In this document: piece by piece, positions 1 to 8,583 of the stretch
Position numbering within the stretch: the first letter of the stretch is position 1
Layout: the number at the start of each line of letters is the position of its first letter
The notes under the pieces: model-generated
Told to the model about the DNA's origin: nothing
Seen by the model: the letters and a program-made list of their open reading frames with translations, nothing else
Databases searched by the model: none
Made by a program: the position numbers and the translations under genes
DNA from: Sphingomonadaceae bacterium
Lineage (GTDB): Bacteria; Pseudomonadota; Alphaproteobacteria; Sphingomonadales; Sphingomonadaceae
Assembly (NCBI GenBank): GCA_947451145.1
Contig: CANFXW010000006.1
Coordinates: 86,497-150,496 of the forward strand
Direction: 5' to 3'
DNA: 64,000 nucleotides

Positions 1-782
1 CGGTAAGAACGGCTCACCTTCACCTGCGCGCCGCTTTCCAGCACGAGGAAGCATTCGCCATTGGTGTGCGGCTTGACCTGACGCACCTGATTGAGGTTGA
101 CGATGGTCGAGCGGTGGACGCGCTGGAACACGCGCGGATCGAGCCGGCGTTCCAGATCCTTCATCGTTTCACGCAGGATCAGGCTGTTGTCGGCGGTGCG
201 GATGCACATGTAATCGCCCGCTGCCTCGATATGTTCGATGCTATCGACATCGACGCGGAAGATCTGGCCGCGATCCTTGATGTTGATCAGCTTTTCAAAC
301 CGCGCCGCACCATGGCCGGCGTTGGGGTCTTCTTCCTCGGGCATGGCGTCCATCGCATCGGGCGCGACTTCCGCGAGCACGGTCTTGAGCTTCTCCGCCT
401 CATCGACCGAGCGCTTTTCTGCAAGGCGCGTGCGCACCCGGTCGAGCGTATCGGCGAGCTTGTCCTCATCGACCGGTTTCATCAGGTAGTTGATCGCGTT
501 CGCTTCAAAGGCGCGCACTGCGTGTTCCTGATAGGCGGTGACGAAGACGAACAGCGGCGGCTCGATGTCCATCACGCCCTTCACGACCGAAAAGCCGTCA
601 AAGCCCGGCATCTGGATATCGAGGAAGACGAGATCGGGTTTCTCGGTCTTGATCTTGCGGATCGCCTCGCGCCCGTTGTTGCAGGTTTCGATGATCTCTA
701 CGTCGGCAAACTTTTCCAGCCGCAGTTGCAGACCTTGGATTGCCAGTTTTTCGTCATCGACGAGGATGGTGCGGATGGTCAT
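1..782 (-). CDS. LytTR-family response regulator (C-terminus cut by window edge)
   Basis: DNA-binding response regulator. The N-terminal receiver begins MTIRTILVDDEKLAI, with the acidic pair D9/D10, the likely phospho-acceptor D55 in LVFLDIQMPG, and a KPVDE segment holding the conserved lysine. After a linker comes a LytTR domain (INIKDRGQIFRVDVDSIEHIEA, then HRSTIVNLNQV), which binds DNA through beta strands. The ATG at 782 is the only good start. The reading frame runs off the left edge within the LytTR domain. It lies 52 bp downstream of the histidine kinase on the same strand, so the two probably form one operon and one phosphorelay. The target genes cannot be inferred. Confidence 0.93.
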   Translation of the reverse strand, partial: MTIRTILVDDEKLAIQGLQLRLEKFADVEIIETCNNGREAIRKIKTEKPDLVFLDIQMPGFDGFSVVKGVMDIEPPLFVFVTAYQEHAVRAFEANAINYLMKPVDEDKLADTLDRVRTRLAEKRSVDEAEKLKTVLAEVAPDAMDAMPEEEDPNAGHGAARFEKLINIKDRGQIFRVDVDSIEHIEAAGDYMCIRTADNSLILRETMKDLERRLDPRVFQRVHRSTIVNLNQVRQVKPHTNGECFLVLESGAQVKVSRSY

Positions 783-834
783 GTCTGGTTTTCGTCCTTA
801 ACTGCGCCCCCGCGGCTTACGTACATATGTGGCC

Positions 835-1998
835 CTAACCGGCCTTCGCTGCAAGGCGGGGCGGTTCGGAAGAGCTGGCAATCACCGGATCGCGCCGCTC
901 AAACGGGATCTCGATGATCACCGCAAAGCCCCCTTCCGGCGCATCGACAATCTCGAACCGGTGGGTGTCGCCATAGGCCTGCGCCAGCCGGTCTCGCGTG
1001 TTGGCGAGGCCGACCCCGGTGGAAACCTGCTCGCCGCCATCGAATGTCACGCCGGACAGCCTGTTGTCGCTGGCGCTGCTTTGCAATCCCGGTCCGCTGT
1101 CAGAGACGGTGATGCGAAGCATGGTTCCGACGAGCTGTGTGGTGATGGTGATATCAGCCCCGGCCTCCTGCGGGCTGACGGCATATTTGATCGCGTTTTC
1201 AACCAGTGGCTGGAGCAGCAGCGAAGGGAGCAGGCCGGGGCCCGTCGCTTCGTCAATGTGGAAGGTGGTGCGCAGCCGCTCTTCAAAGCGCATCCGCTCG
1301 ATGCCGAGATAGAGCTTCAGCGTCTCCACCTCCTGCGCCACGGTAACCCGCGCCGAAGGCTCGTTCGCCAGCGTATAGCGCAGGAACGAAGACAGCCGGG
1401 TGAGCATGGCATTGGCCGGTTCGGTCTGTTTCAGCAGAACCAGTGTTGAGATCGAATTGAGCGTGTTGAACAGGAAGTGCGGGTTCAGCTGATAGCGCAG
1501 CATGGCAAGCTGCGCGCTGGTTGCCTGATTTTCCAGCCGGATCAGCTGGTCGTTCTGTTCTTCGATCTGCACATAGAAATTGATCGCGTAATAGAGCGCA
1601 GACCATGCCCCCAGCAGGGTGCCGTCCAGGTAGAACACGCCGATCAGCAGCTGGGCAAAACCGCTGCTGGAATCACTGCGATAGAGCCCGATCACCCAGG
1701 CATCGATAAAGGCATAGAGCGCCACGGCGAGCGGCAGGACCAGGCCTGTTACCCCCCAGGTCACCAGCGCGCGGCGGTGGATCAGCTGGCGATAGATCAC
1801 CGAGAGCACCAGCGAGATCGAAAAACCGGTCACCGCCTGGATCAGCACCAGAACGAGGAAGGTCCACGGCTGGCCGCCCGCGATCGACGACATGGCGCGC
1901 AGCAGCATCGCCCCGCCCCAGCCCAAAGCCTGAAGCCGCCAGAAAGCCTGATTCTTGTTGGCAAAGAACGGCGTCGGTTGAATGGGCAGCACGGCCAT
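835..1998 (-). CDS. LytS/YehU-type membrane sensor histidine kinase
   Basis: 387-residue sensor kinase and the probable partner of the LytTR regulator directly downstream. About four to five hydrophobic segments occupy residues 25-145 and there is no large periplasmic domain. Next comes the His_kinase signature (PF06580 type) LRYQLNPHFLFNTLNSI with the phospho-accepting His at about residue 174. The C-terminal ATPase carries PLVENAIKYAV (N box) and SDSGPGL plus GVGLANTRDRL (G boxes). Kinases of this family pair almost always with LytTR regulators. No ligand can be deduced. Start ATG at 1998. Confidence 0.92.
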   Translation of the reverse strand: MAVLPIQPTPFFANKNQAFWRLQALGWGGAMLLRAMSSIAGGQPWTFLVLVLIQAVTGFSISLVLSVIYRQLIHRRALVTWGVTGLVLPLAVALYAFIDAWVIGLYRSDSSSGFAQLLIGVFYLDGTLLGAWSALYYAINFYVQIEEQNDQLIRLENQATSAQLAMLRYQLNPHFLFNTLNSISTLVLLKQTEPANAMLTRLSSFLRYTLANEPSARVTVAQEVETLKLYLGIERMRFEERLRTTFHIDEATGPGLLPSLLLQPLVENAIKYAVSPQEAGADITITTQLVGTMLRITVSDSGPGLQSSASDNRLSGVTFDGGEQVSTGVGLANTRDRLAQAYGDTHRFEIVDAPEGGFAVIIEIPFERRDPVIASSSEPPRLAAKAG

Positions 1999-2055
1999 GG
2001 GGAGCTTCTAGGGAATCAAGCGGATTTGGGGAAGGGTAGAGTCTTTGTTTAATGC

Positions 2056-2182
2056 GGCAGTCGCATCCGCGCCTGCCTTGCGGCACCGGCCCGCTCCCCC
2101 GCCCGGCCACCCATAGGGTAACCTAGGTTTGGGTGGCCGGGCGGGGGAGCGGGCCGGTGCCGCTTCTGGGCGACAGCCCAGA
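2056..2182. repeat. Dispersed composite palindrome, copy 1
   Basis: Core is a perfect inverted repeat with 34-bp arms (2080-2113 and 2130-2163) around a 16-base loop that itself contains AACCTAGGTT. A small hairpin sits on each side: GGCAG/CTGCC (2056-2060 and 2073-2077) and TCTGGGC/GCCCAGA with a GACA loop (2165-2182). Related copies are at 6578-6674 and 47195-47317. This copy lies between the 5' end of the kinase gene and the 3' end of the aldolase gene. The right-hand small hairpin could terminate the aldolase transcript. Confidence 0.9.
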
Positions 2183-2193
2183 CCAAGACCCCT

Positions 2194-2955
2194 TTAATCC
2201 CGCCATGAACGGTCGATCCTGTCGATCCGGCGTACCCATGCCGCGAAGTCTGCCGCGCCGGGGCCGCCGGGCAGGCGGACCTGATCGAGATCGCGCTGGT
2301 GCACGGCGATCACATCGTCGCCGACCAGCACCGGCTTGCCCATCGCCAATGAGGCGCACTGGACCTCGCAGGCGCGCTGGAGGGCCCACATGGAATAGAA
2401 CATGGCGGGCAAGGTCTTGCCCATCACCACCGGGCCGTGATTACGCAGCATCAGAATGCGGTGGTTGCCAAGATTCTTGAGCAGCCGCTCACCCTCTTCG
2501 GCGCGCACGGTCACGCCTTCGAAATCGTGATAGCCAATCTTGCCGATAAAGGCGCAGGCGTAGAAGTTGCTTGGCAACAGGCCATGCTCATAGCTGGCCA
2601 CGGCCATAGTCTCGGTGGTGTGGACATGGCAGATGGCATGGGCTTCGGGCAGGTGACGGTGAAAATAGGCGTGCTGGGTAAAGCCGGCCTTGTTCACCGG
2701 ATAGGCACTGCCATCGAGCGTATTACCGTCGATGTCGATCTTGACGAGGTTCGATGCGCAAACCTCTGAATAGAGCAGGCCATAGGGGTTGATCAGGAAG
2801 GCCCCCTCTTCGTCAGGCACCGTCAGCGAGATGTGGTTATAGATCGATTCCGACCAGCCCAGCAGGTCAAAGATGCGATAGCAGGCGGCAAGCTGCTGGC
2901 GCGCTTCCCACTCGGCGGGGGCGCATTCGATGGGGCGGTGGAGACTCGTGGCCAT
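2194..2955 (-). CDS. Class II aldolase/adducin-domain protein
   Basis: 253-residue soluble protein covering one class II aldolase/adducin domain. Recognisable parts are SIYNHISLTVPDEEGAFLINP near the N-terminus, the metal-ligand region CHVHTTETMAVAS (His-x-His), and RNHGPVVMGKTL with the third histidine region near the C-terminus. Family members are Zn-dependent aldolases or decarboxylases acting on sugar phosphates or related hydroxy-acids. The substrate here is not predictable. No sugar-phosphate pathway neighbours are present. Start ATG at 2955 has an upstream purine-rich AGGAGAA. The gene seems monocistronic. Confidence 0.85.
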   Translation of the reverse strand: MATSLHRPIECAPAEWEARQQLAACYRIFDLLGWSESIYNHISLTVPDEEGAFLINPYGLLYSEVCASNLVKIDIDGNTLDGSAYPVNKAGFTQHAYFHRHLPEAHAICHVHTTETMAVASYEHGLLPSNFYACAFIGKIGYHDFEGVTVRAEEGERLLKNLGNHRILMLRNHGPVVMGKTLPAMFYSMWALQRACEVQCASLAMGKPVLVGDDVIAVHQRDLDQVRLPGGPGAADFAAWVRRIDRIDRSWRD

Positions 2956-3011
2956 GTCAGTTCTCCTCTAGGTCTGGACGGATTCGGCTCTTTCGGCCAT
3001 TGCCGCACAGT

Positions 3012-3767
3012 ATGAGCCAAGCCGGACACTCACGCAAACTGATCTGTTCGATCCACGATGTCGGACCGCGTTTCGAGCGTGAGGTCGATATTCTGGCCGA
3101 GCTGTTCGATCATGCGCTGGGCGCGGCGCGGTTTGCCATGCTTGTGGTTCCCGATCACTGGGGCGAGGCCAAGCTCGTGCAAGCACCCGACTATCGCCGC
3201 CGCCTACGCAGCTGGGCTGATGCCGGGGTGGAAATGTTCGTCCACGGCTGGTTCCACCGCGACACTTCGCAGCACAGCGGGCTGGCCAAGGTCAAAGCGA
3301 CACGGATGACAGCGGGGGAAGGCGAATTCCTTGGCCTCAGCCGTGAGGATGCGCTGCGGCGGATGCTGGATGGCAAGGCGCTGATCGAAGATGCCATTGG
3401 TCGCGAGGCTGCCGGATTCGTCGCCCCGGCATGGCTCTATGGCGCAGGCGCGCATGAGGCGCTGGCAGAGGCGGGCTTTGCCCTCGCCGAAGATCATTTT
3501 CGTGTCTGGCAGCCGAAAACGGGCAAAGTGCTCGCGCGCGGGCCGGTGGTTACCTGGGCGAGCCGTTCGGTGCCGCGCCAGTGGTCGTCGCGGGGGTTTG
3601 CCCGGATCGCAAAGGTGGCGCTGGCCCCGCTGCCGGTGGTGCGTCTTGCCGTTCATCCCGGAGACACCCGGGTTGATACATTAATGAACAGCATTTCCGG
3701 CACGCTCGCCGGTTTCGCCGCGAATCGCACGGCAGCCCGCTATGCCGATCTCGTGCCTGCTGACTGA
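3012..3767 (+). CDS. DUF2334 / polysaccharide deacetylase-like protein
   Basis: About 251 residues. The start LICSIHDVGPRFEREVD matches the DUF2334 branch of the NodB/polysaccharide-deacetylase fold (SIHDV holds the catalytic-type Asp). EMFVHGWFHRD is the usual second histidine motif (HGxxHR), and GFVAPAWLYG is a further family-like segment. Such proteins are metal-dependent deacetylases of cell-surface glycans or are uncharacterised. There is no signal peptide, so the substrate is presumably cytoplasmic. A TTG at 3000 is an alternative start; ATG at 3012 is preferred. It is followed 174 bp downstream by an envelope and glycosyltransferase cluster. Confidence 0.83.
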   Translation: MSQAGHSRKLICSIHDVGPRFEREVDILAELFDHALGAARFAMLVVPDHWGEAKLVQAPDYRRRLRSWADAGVEMFVHGWFHRDTSQHSGLAKVKATRMTAGEGEFLGLSREDALRRMLDGKALIEDAIGREAAGFVAPAWLYGAGAHEALAEAGFALAEDHFRVWQPKTGKVLARGPVVTWASRSVPRQWSSRGFARIAKVALAPLPVVRLAVHPGDTRVDTLMNSISGTLAGFAANRTAARYADLVPAD

Positions 3768-3941
3768 TTGGACGCCTTGCCTTCTGTGCTGCCTCCCGAA
3801 CAGGACTGCCCCGCGACACCATGACAAATGCAATATTTGCCATTAAAGGCCCACAACCTGCGCGGCAAAATGTTCCCTGCAGGCGGTCTGTAGAGATCTG
3901 TCATGCCCGCATTGCAGGGCGCATTGGGAAGGTTGCGAACG

Positions 3942-4889
3942 ATGGCCCCTGATAGCCCTGAAGCCAAGGATTCTGCCAAAGATCCTGGCGGTCCGGTCCA
4001 GTTTGATCCGGGCGCTTTCGTCGAGAACCGGCCAAGCCGTCTGGCAGAGCTCGCCTCTGCCGGCCTGACCATCGCGACCATTGTCATGATCGCCAATGCC
4101 GCGGGCCGTCTGTCGCCCGCGCAGATCTGGGCCATGCTGCCCAGTTCGCCTTTGTTCTGGCTGGCCTTCGTTGCCTATTACCTTGCCAACCCGGCGAGCG
4201 AATGGGTGATCTTCCGCCGCCTGTGGAACCTGCCTGCGGAAGGCTTCGTTGCCCTGCTGCGCAAATATGTGATCAACGAAATTGTCCTCGATTATCTTGG
4301 CGAGGCGAAATTCTACGCCTGGGCGCGCAGCCGCCTGTCGATGACCACTTCGCCCTTCGGCGCGGTCAAGGACGTGGCGATCCTTTCGGCCATGGCGAGC
4401 AACGTGCTCACCCTGCTGCTGCTGCTCGGCGTCTGGCCGCTGGTTACCAGCAATGCGGTTGGGCTCGACCTGCGCTCGATCTTCCTGTCGCTCGGTGTGG
4501 TGCTGGCAAGCTCGTTTGCCGTGCTGATTTTCCGCGGCAAGCTGTTCTCGCTGCCCTGGATCGAGCTGCGCTTCATTCTGTTTGTCCACGTGCTGCGCAT
4601 CATCGGCGCGCAGGCGCTTACCGCGCTGATGTGGCATCTGGTGTTGCCAGACATCGGCCTCGGTTCGTGGATGATCCTCGCGACACTGCGGCTGCTGGTG
4701 GCGCGTCTGCCTTTCGTGCCCAGCAAGGACCTGCTGTTCTCGGTTGTCGCGCTCTATGCCCTCGGCTCCAGCCAGCCTGCGTTAACCGGCATGCTGGCGA
4801 TGATGGCCGGGCTGATCACCGTCGCCCATATTGTTGTCGGCATTTATTGTGCCATCAGTGAAGTCGTTACCATCAGGAGAGCTAAATGA
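3942..4889 (+). CDS. Polytopic inner-membrane protein of unknown function
   Basis: About 315 residues with roughly seven to eight hydrophobic helices (first near LASAGLTIATIVMIANAAG, last near the C-terminus LITVAHIVVGIYCAISEV). The topology resembles YbhN/LPG-synthase transmembrane (flippase-like) proteins, but no diagnostic motif was recognised. The last codon overlaps the ATG of the DUF2141 gene (ATGA), so the two are translationally coupled, and a glycosyltransferase follows. The context suggests lipid-linked glycan transport or remodelling, which is inference. Alternative start ATG at 3903; GGAAGG upstream of 3942 favours the shorter form. Confidence 0.75.
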   Translation: MAPDSPEAKDSAKDPGGPVQFDPGAFVENRPSRLAELASAGLTIATIVMIANAAGRLSPAQIWAMLPSSPLFWLAFVAYYLANPASEWVIFRRLWNLPAEGFVALLRKYVINEIVLDYLGEAKFYAWARSRLSMTTSPFGAVKDVAILSAMASNVLTLLLLLGVWPLVTSNAVGLDLRSIFLSLGVVLASSFAVLIFRGKLFSLPWIELRFILFVHVLRIIGAQALTALMWHLVLPDIGLGSWMILATLRLLVARLPFVPSKDLLFSVVALYALGSSQPALTGMLAMMAGLITVAHIVVGIYCAISEVVTIRRAK

Positions 4890-5404
4890 GCCTGGTTTTC
4901 GCACTCGCCATTCTTGCCAACGCCCCGCTGGCCAGCTCGCCCGAACTGGGCAAGGCCGAAGGACGCTGCCGTCCGGGAGAGAGCGGCCCCGCGCTGCATC
5001 TCGTTGCCAAGGGCCTGAAAGACCGCACTGGAATGCTGAAGGCCGAAGTCTATCCTTCGGTTGACGGCGATTTCCTGCAGGATGACAATATCCTGCTCAA
5101 TCAGGGCAAGACCTTCCGCCGGATGGAAGTTACGATTCCGCCGTCCGGCGATCCCATGATCTGCATCCGCATCCCTTCGGCCGGTGCCTATTCGGTGCTG
5201 GTCATGCATGATCGCAATTCCAACCATAAGTTCAACATTTCACAGGACGGTATCGGTTTTACCGGTAATCCGCGACTTGGCTGGTCAAAGCCCAGGGCCG
5301 CCGCCACGAGGATCAATGCCGGTTCGGGCTTGACGCGGGTAGAGGTCGTGATGAACTACAGGAACGGTCTGGTCAGCATCGGGCCGCTCAAACATGGGCA
5401 GTGA
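4886..5404 (+). CDS. DUF2141 secreted protein
   Basis: 172 residues. The N-terminus MSLVFALAILANAPLASSP looks like a short signal peptide, so it should be periplasmic. The rest fits DUF2141, with the typical MHDRNSNHKFN and DGIGFTGNPR segments (calcium-loop-like D/N-rich turn followed by a G-F-x-N turn). No enzymatic activity is established for the family. The ATG overlaps the stop of the upstream membrane protein and a GT4 glycosyltransferase starts 18 bp after its end, forming a three-gene operon. Confidence 0.85.
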   Translation: MSLVFALAILANAPLASSPELGKAEGRCRPGESGPALHLVAKGLKDRTGMLKAEVYPSVDGDFLQDDNILLNQGKTFRRMEVTIPPSGDPMICIRIPSAGAYSVLVMHDRNSNHKFNISQDGIGFTGNPRLGWSKPRAAATRINAGSGLTRVEVVMNYRNGLVSIGPLKHGQ

Positions 5405-5422
5405 ACCAGCTAAGGGCAATGA

Positions 5423-6574
5423 ATGAAGATAGTCGATGTCTGCGCCTTCTATTCGCCCAAAGGCGGCGGGGTGCGGACCTATGTCGAGCAGAAGCTGGCA
5501 ATCGGGCCTGAGCTCGGCCACGACATCACGATCCTTGCCCCGGGCGACAAGCACGAGATAATTCTGCGCGGCCCGCATGCGCGGATCGTCACCATGCCCA
5601 GCCCGCGCTTTCCGCTCGACAGCAATTACTGGTATTTTGACGACGAAGAGGCACTCCACGCTCGGCTGGACGAGCTTGCTCCCGATTTTGTCGAGGTCTC
5701 CTCGCCCTGGCGCAGCCCCAACTTTGTCGCGCGCTGGCGGCCGGAAGTGCCGCGCGCGGTAATCATGCATGCCGACCCACTATCGGCCTATGCCTATCGC
5801 TGGTTTGGCACAGTGCTCTCGCGTGAGACGATTGACCGCAGTTTTGAGCCTTTCTGGGAGCATCTGCGCCAGCTCGGCACGTCATTTGATACCGTCGTTT
5901 GCGCCAGCAGCGAACTGCGTGACCGGCTGAAGGACGGCGGGGTCGAGAACACCTCGCTCCATCCGATGGGGATCGAACCTGGCGTGTTCTCGCCCACCCG
6001 CCGCGATCCCGCCATGCGCGCACGATTGCTCGAGCTTTGCGACCTGCCCGAAAGCGCTCACCTGTTGCTCGGTGTCGGGCGGCTGGCGGCGGAAAAGCGC
6101 TGGAAGCTGGTGATCGATGCGGCAACTGCCGCCGGGCATGAACGCCCGATCGGCCTGATCATTCTGGGCGAGGGCAAGCAGCGCCGCCAGCTGAAGCGCC
6201 AGATCGGCGGAAATCCGCACATCCAGCTGATGAAGCCGGTGCGCAATCGCGCCCAGTTCGCCACGATCCTCGCCTCTGCCGATGCGCTGGTCCATGGCTG
6301 CGAGGCAGAGACATTCTGCATGGCCGGGGCCGAGGCGCGCGCCAGCGGTCTGCCGATGGTCGTGCCCGATCGTGGCGGAGCCGCAGATCACGCAATGGGC
6401 GGCGGTGGGCTTACCTATGCCGCAGGCGATGCCGATGCGGCTTCTGCAGCGATCCTGCAGGTGCTCGACTGGCCGGTTCGCCCGGACGTGTCACCGCCGC
6501 GCACGATGATGGACCACTTCGCCGGACTTTTCGCCGAATACGAAGCCATCCGCGCGCGCCGGTTAGCAGCATAG
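5423..6574 (+). CDS. Glycosyltransferase family 4 (GT-B fold)
   Basis: 383 residues. The N-terminal acceptor domain begins with FYSPKGGGVRTYVEQ. The C-terminal donor domain contains LLLGVGRLAAEKRWKLVID (GRLxxEK) and the E-x7-E region HGCEAETFCMAGAEARASG, followed by PMVVPDRGGAADH. These are standard for retaining GT4 enzymes using nucleotide sugars. It sits last in the membrane protein/DUF2141 operon and probably glycosylates a lipid or envelope component. Donor and acceptor are unknown. A copy of the composite palindrome begins immediately after the stop. Confidence 0.9.
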   Translation: MKIVDVCAFYSPKGGGVRTYVEQKLAIGPELGHDITILAPGDKHEIILRGPHARIVTMPSPRFPLDSNYWYFDDEEALHARLDELAPDFVEVSSPWRSPNFVARWRPEVPRAVIMHADPLSAYAYRWFGTVLSRETIDRSFEPFWEHLRQLGTSFDTVVCASSELRDRLKDGGVENTSLHPMGIEPGVFSPTRRDPAMRARLLELCDLPESAHLLLGVGRLAAEKRWKLVIDAATAAGHERPIGLIILGEGKQRRQLKRQIGGNPHIQLMKPVRNRAQFATILASADALVHGCEAETFCMAGAEARASGLPMVVPDRGGAADHAMGGGGLTYAAGDADAASAAILQVLDWPVRPDVSPPRTMMDHFAGLFAEYEAIRARRLAA

Positions 6575-6577
6575 TTT

Positions 6578-6674
6578 CCGACTGACGTCGGTGCGGCACC
6601 AGCCCGCTCCCCCGCCCGGCCACCCACGTGGTACCATCGCTGGATGGCCGGACGGGGGAGCAGGCTGGTGCCGC
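6578..6674. repeat. Dispersed composite palindrome, copy 2
   Basis: 34-bp arms at 6593-6626 and 6641-6674 with three mismatches, each a G-to-A change in the right arm. The 14-base loop contains GGTACC. The left flank has a small hairpin CCGAC-TGAC-GTCGG (6578-6591). No right-hand hairpin is visible, so this is the most decayed copy. It lies between convergent genes and could serve both as a terminator. Confidence 0.88.
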
Positions 6675-6685
6675 CTTCTAAATAA

Positions 6686-7063
6686 CTACCCCCGCTTCAT
6701 CGCGCAGAGCTTGTTGCCATCGGGATCGCGCAGATAGGCGAGGTACAGCTTGAAGCTGCCCATCTCGCGCCAGCCCGGAGGGTTCTCGATCGCCGTGCCG
6801 CCCGCTGCCACGCCTGCCGCATGCCAGGCGTCGGCCATCTCGGTGCTGTCCATGGCAAAGCCGATGGTACAGCCATTGCCCGCTGTCGCCGGTTCGCCGT
6901 TGATCGGCGGGGTGACCATGAACATGCCGCCATTGTGCATGTAGATCAGACGGCCCTTGGGGTCCTGCATGCCTGCCTTGCCGCCCATCGCGGTAAACAG
7001 CGCATCATAGAACACCTTGGACCGCGCCGTATCGTTGGTCCCGACCATGTTGTGACTGTACAT
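6686..7063 (-). CDS. VOC-superfamily (glyoxalase-like) protein
   Basis: 125 residues, a single vicinal-oxygen-chelate module pair. It begins MYSHNMVGTNDTARSKVFYD and ends YLRDPDGNKLCAMKRG, the classic DPDGN turn before the last metal-ligand strand. Such proteins are dioxygenases, lyases or resistance proteins; this short form has no predictable substrate. The start at 7063 is chosen because GGGAGA precedes it at good spacing and the family N-terminus begins there; a longer in-frame extension upstream is not protein-like. Transcribed divergently from the ribonuclease gene. Confidence 0.85.
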   Translation of the reverse strand: MYSHNMVGTNDTARSKVFYDALFTAMGGKAGMQDPKGRLIYMHNGGMFMVTPPINGEPATAGNGCTIGFAMDSTEMADAWHAAGVAAGGTAIENPPGWREMGSFKLYLAYLRDPDGNKLCAMKRG

Positions 7064-7134
7064 TTCGATTTCTCCCGGAGAGTTTACATGCGCGAGACTT
7101 GCCGACTTGCCCTGCGCTTGGCAAGCCTGCGCAG

Positions 7135-8520
7135 ATGAAAGCACTTCGCGATCCCAACAGTCTGCTCGCCGATGGCCTCGTGGCGATTCGCGCCCAGTAC
7201 AAAGTGCCCGCCACCTTCCCGCCCGAAGTCGAAGCGGCGGCAAAGCTGGCCGCCGCGCGGGTTCCGAGCGAGCATGTCGATCGCACCGCCATGCCCTTCG
7301 TCACGCTCGATCCGGCAAGCTCGACCGACCTTGATCAGGCCTTCGCGATAGAGGCATCAGGCGGTGACCTGCTGCTGCACTACGCTATCGCCGATGTCGC
7401 ATGGTTCGTCGCCGATGATGGCCCGCTCGATACCGAAGCCTGGGCACGCGGCACGACCTGTTACCTTCCCGATGGCAAGGCATCGCAATATCCAAGGCTT
7501 CTTAGTGAAAATGCCGCCAGTCTGCTGCCCGATGGTGACCGGCCAGCGGTGGTCTTCACCGTCCGGGTCGATCCGGCAGGTGCTGTAAAGCTCGATAGCG
7601 CCGAACGGGCCCTGATCCGCAGCCGCGCCAAATTGGCCTATGAGACAGTGCAAGACACCGATCTGCCAACCGGCTTTGCCGAGCTCAACACCCGGATCAA
7701 GGCCGCCGAAGCGCAGCGCGGTGCCTCGCGCATCGATCCGCCCGAGCAGGAGGTGGAGCGTGATGCTGCAGGCCACTACCGGCTCGCCCTGCGCCCGCAG
7801 TTGCCTTCCGAAACCAGCAATGCAGCGATGAGCCTTGCCACCAACCTTGCCGTCGCCGATGCGCTCTATGCCGCCCGCACCGGCCTGTTCCGCGTCATGG
7901 CGGCCCCCGATGAGCGCGCCGTTCTGCGCCTGCGCGGCACGGCAAAAGCCTTTTCGCTCGATTGGCCCGAAGATCTTTCGCTCAGCGATTTCCAGGAGCG
8001 CCTCGACCCCGCCAAGCCGCTCGACGCCGCTTTCATGCTGGCGGTACGTCGCTCGGGCAACGGCGCGAGCTACGTGCCTTACCGCGACGGGGTGAAGCCC
8101 TGGCATGCCGCCATGGCCGCGACCTATGCTCACGCCACGGCCCCCTTGCGGCGGCTGGCGGATCGCTATGTCGTGATGGCGGCGCTGGCTGTGGCCAATG
8201 GCAAGCCTGTGCCCGATAGCATCGCTGCCGCTTTCGAGCGCCTCCCCAAAGTCATGGACCGCGCCGATGCCCGCGATTCGGCGGTAGAGCGCGCGGTGAT
8301 AGACCTTGCCGAATGCGCCATGCTCGCCGGCCGCGAGGGCGAAGCCTTCTCCGCCGTGGTCACCGACATTGGCGAGAACGGCGCCCGGATCCAGCTCTGC
8401 GACCTACCCGTCGTCGCCCGGGTTATCGCCCACGGCGCGCTTCCCGGCACGCCGGTTCGCCTGCGCCTGACCAAAGCCGATCTCGCAACCCGCCAGTTGA
8501 CTTTCGAGCGCATCTCCTAG
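7135..8520 (+). CDS. RNB-domain ribonuclease, short form (RNase II/R-like)
   Basis: About 461 residues. The RNB catalytic domain opens with TLDPASSTDLDQAFAIE, equivalent to the acidic cluster of E. coli RNase II: D201, D207 and the catalytic D209 are present, while D210 is Gln, as I recall for several bacterial RNB subfamilies. HATAPLRRLADRYV holds the conserved basic residues of the domain's 3' end, and a small S1-like tail follows. It is shorter than RNase II/R (over 640 residues) and lacks obvious N-terminal cold-shock domains. Expected role: processive 3'-5' hydrolysis of single-stranded RNA. A TTG at 7099 is a less likely start. Confidence 0.88.
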   Translation: MKALRDPNSLLADGLVAIRAQYKVPATFPPEVEAAAKLAAARVPSEHVDRTAMPFVTLDPASSTDLDQAFAIEASGGDLLLHYAIADVAWFVADDGPLDTEAWARGTTCYLPDGKASQYPRLLSENAASLLPDGDRPAVVFTVRVDPAGAVKLDSAERALIRSRAKLAYETVQDTDLPTGFAELNTRIKAAEAQRGASRIDPPEQEVERDAAGHYRLALRPQLPSETSNAAMSLATNLAVADALYAARTGLFRVMAAPDERAVLRLRGTAKAFSLDWPEDLSLSDFQERLDPAKPLDAAFMLAVRRSGNGASYVPYRDGVKPWHAAMAATYAHATAPLRRLADRYVVMAALAVANGKPVPDSIAAAFERLPKVMDRADARDSAVERAVIDLAECAMLAGREGEAFSAVVTDIGENGARIQLCDLPVVARVIAHGALPGTPVRLRLTKADLATRQLTFERIS

Positions 8521-8583
8521 TTCTTGCGCAGCGCCCGCTCTGTTGCTAGGGGGCGCGCTCCCCAAAAGGGACACCCGTATCGA

